From the NCBI GenBank assembly GCA_015039465.1, contig MU130553.1, forward strand, positions 90,882 through 150,006: a DNA stretch of 59,125 nt, given 5' to 3'. A program made the translations under genes and the position numbers. The notes under the pieces are model-generated. The model did no database searches. It saw nothing but the letters and a program-made list of their open reading frames with translations, and was not told where the DNA came from. Positions 58,307-59,125 of this stretch are shown piece after piece (positions within the stretch are counted from its first letter, which is position 1; every line of letters begins with the position of its first letter). This stretch comes from Phlegmacium glaucopus (lineage: Eukaryota; Basidiomycota; Agaricomycetes; Agaricales; Cortinariaceae).

Positions 58307-59125
58307 CTAACGCGATAACGCGTGGTTATGACTAACCATCGTACTCTTGTTTCGAATTTTCAACGGTAGTACTTTTATTCGCCTGAAACTTAAGTGAATG
58401 GATAAAACCTTCGTCGGGACTTAACACAAGGACCAGTTATTTTAGTAAACAAGTTACAATTGTAGGAGTAGTGAGTAGTATAGGAGTTACAGAGTGTGAT
58501 ACGAGAGTTAGTAAATGTGATAACTGTACGAGGATTTGTAGATGGTAGGCAAACAGGGAACCGATCGCTAAGTTGTTTCGCTAGTTAGATGATAAACGTA
58601 GCCAGTAGCCGAGCGCAAACTAGCATAGAAACCGGGTAGTAAAGTTCTTGCCGGGGAAATACCTACGTAGTTGATGTAGAGGGTAATACATTTTCCGAAA
58701 CAGTAGTAACAACACCGATACCTGGGTGTTCAGAAGGGGAGTCGATAGATAGAACGGTATGGAGCGAGGACCTAGCGTGACTCAGGGGATAGGAGTGAAT
58801 AGATGGAGAATAGAATAGTGAATGACGGTTTTGGTAGTAAGTACACCATGGAATTCGGAAGGGTGGGAGAAATACTGTTAAATCCTTCAGGTCCTCCTAG
58901 TACTGATTCGTCCTTAACGTCTACTTAGTCGTCGTCTCCTAATAAGAGCGTCTCACAGTTCACAATAGTTCCGACGCGCTGTACCCTAGTACCCGTTCAT
59001 CATAAAAGAACCCTTGTTCCGACGCGGAAAGTTCACAACTGAGTCCTGGAAAGTGTAAAAACTGTACTGGTGTGCGGATACCTCAACTATATAAAAACGA
59101 TAACCTGATACATGTGACGGAAGAG

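Larger units (their letters stand above)
57005..59125. other. Block written backwards (reversed, not complemented)
   Basis: The base-by-base complement of 58308-59125, without reversal, reproduces 54240-55056 at about 90-95% identity (for example CGTGGTTATGACTAACCATC is the complement of GCACCAATACTGATTGGTAG at 54256). Likewise the complement of 57030-57380 reproduces the R1 LTR. Reading from 59125 leftward gives GAGAAGGCAGTGTACATAG, exactly what should follow 57004. The whole 2121-base block to the window end is therefore a reversed string. This is almost certainly an artefact; none of its forward reading frames should be annotated. Confidence 0.93.

Noticed and set aside
57005..59125. Interpretation as a true inversion or a biological parallel-strand duplication
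   Set aside because: A true inversion would match as reverse complement; this matches only as complement without reversal, for which no mechanism is known.

Overview
The window looks like chromosomal DNA of a mushroom-forming basidiomycete (Agaricomycetes). The signs are intron-dense genes with about 50-75 nt introns, a DUF6533 membrane-protein family, a KDZ-transposon-associated CxC5/CxC6 gene, a DUF6532-like gene and Ty3/gypsy chromoviruses. I cannot name the species.

1-25.03 kb is a local tandem amplification of a convergent gene pair. At the right end stands an apparently intact SMC3 cohesin gene (20518-25032, minus, 17 exons by my splicing). To its left are four plus-strand DUF6533 paralogues (3002-5032, 8035-10096, 13920-16056, 18215-20249). 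Three are preceded by and one is followed by decayed minus-strand SMC3 pieces, so each module is 'DUF6533 gene + SMC3 remnant'. The SMC3 promoter carries two MluI cell-cycle boxes (ACGCGT).

25.33-33.93 kb is one broken minus-strand gene for a major-facilitator drug/polyamine transporter. A young chromovirus (25562-31098; two apparently identical 311-bp LTRs, 5-bp target duplication GCCTA, one 1618-codon gag-pol with chromodomain) sits inside a 16-nt micro-exon of it. A 537-bp insertion with an 8-bp duplication and a 1-nt frameshift damage it further.

34-40.3 kb is a gene-poor repeat nest: a foldback element, a stray MFS exon, two GGTTCT-rich hAT-like elements with 8-bp duplications, and a PIF/Harbinger-like element (TSD TTA) containing two solo LTRs and one of the hAT-like elements.

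40.33-56.4 kb is a second, dead chromovirus (minus) split by at least four insertions. One is a 5.4-kb KDZ-associated transposon with two convergent degenerate genes (GRF zinc finger protein; CxC5/CxC6 KDZ-type protein). Another is a composite of two oppositely oriented LTRs, and a third is a 1.1-kb inverted-repeat element containing a long hairpin.

57005-59125 is the most surprising stretch: it is written backwards. It matches 54.2-55.06 kb only if complemented but not reversed. Read right-to-left without complementing, it continues the upstream inverted copy seamlessly and reveals a spliced DUF6532-like gene. No known biology produces this; it is best explained as a sequence-handling or assembly error (a reversed, not reverse-complemented, block) running exactly to the window end.

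All splice structures were read by eye from GT/GC-AG sites and family conservation. No alignments or searches were run.
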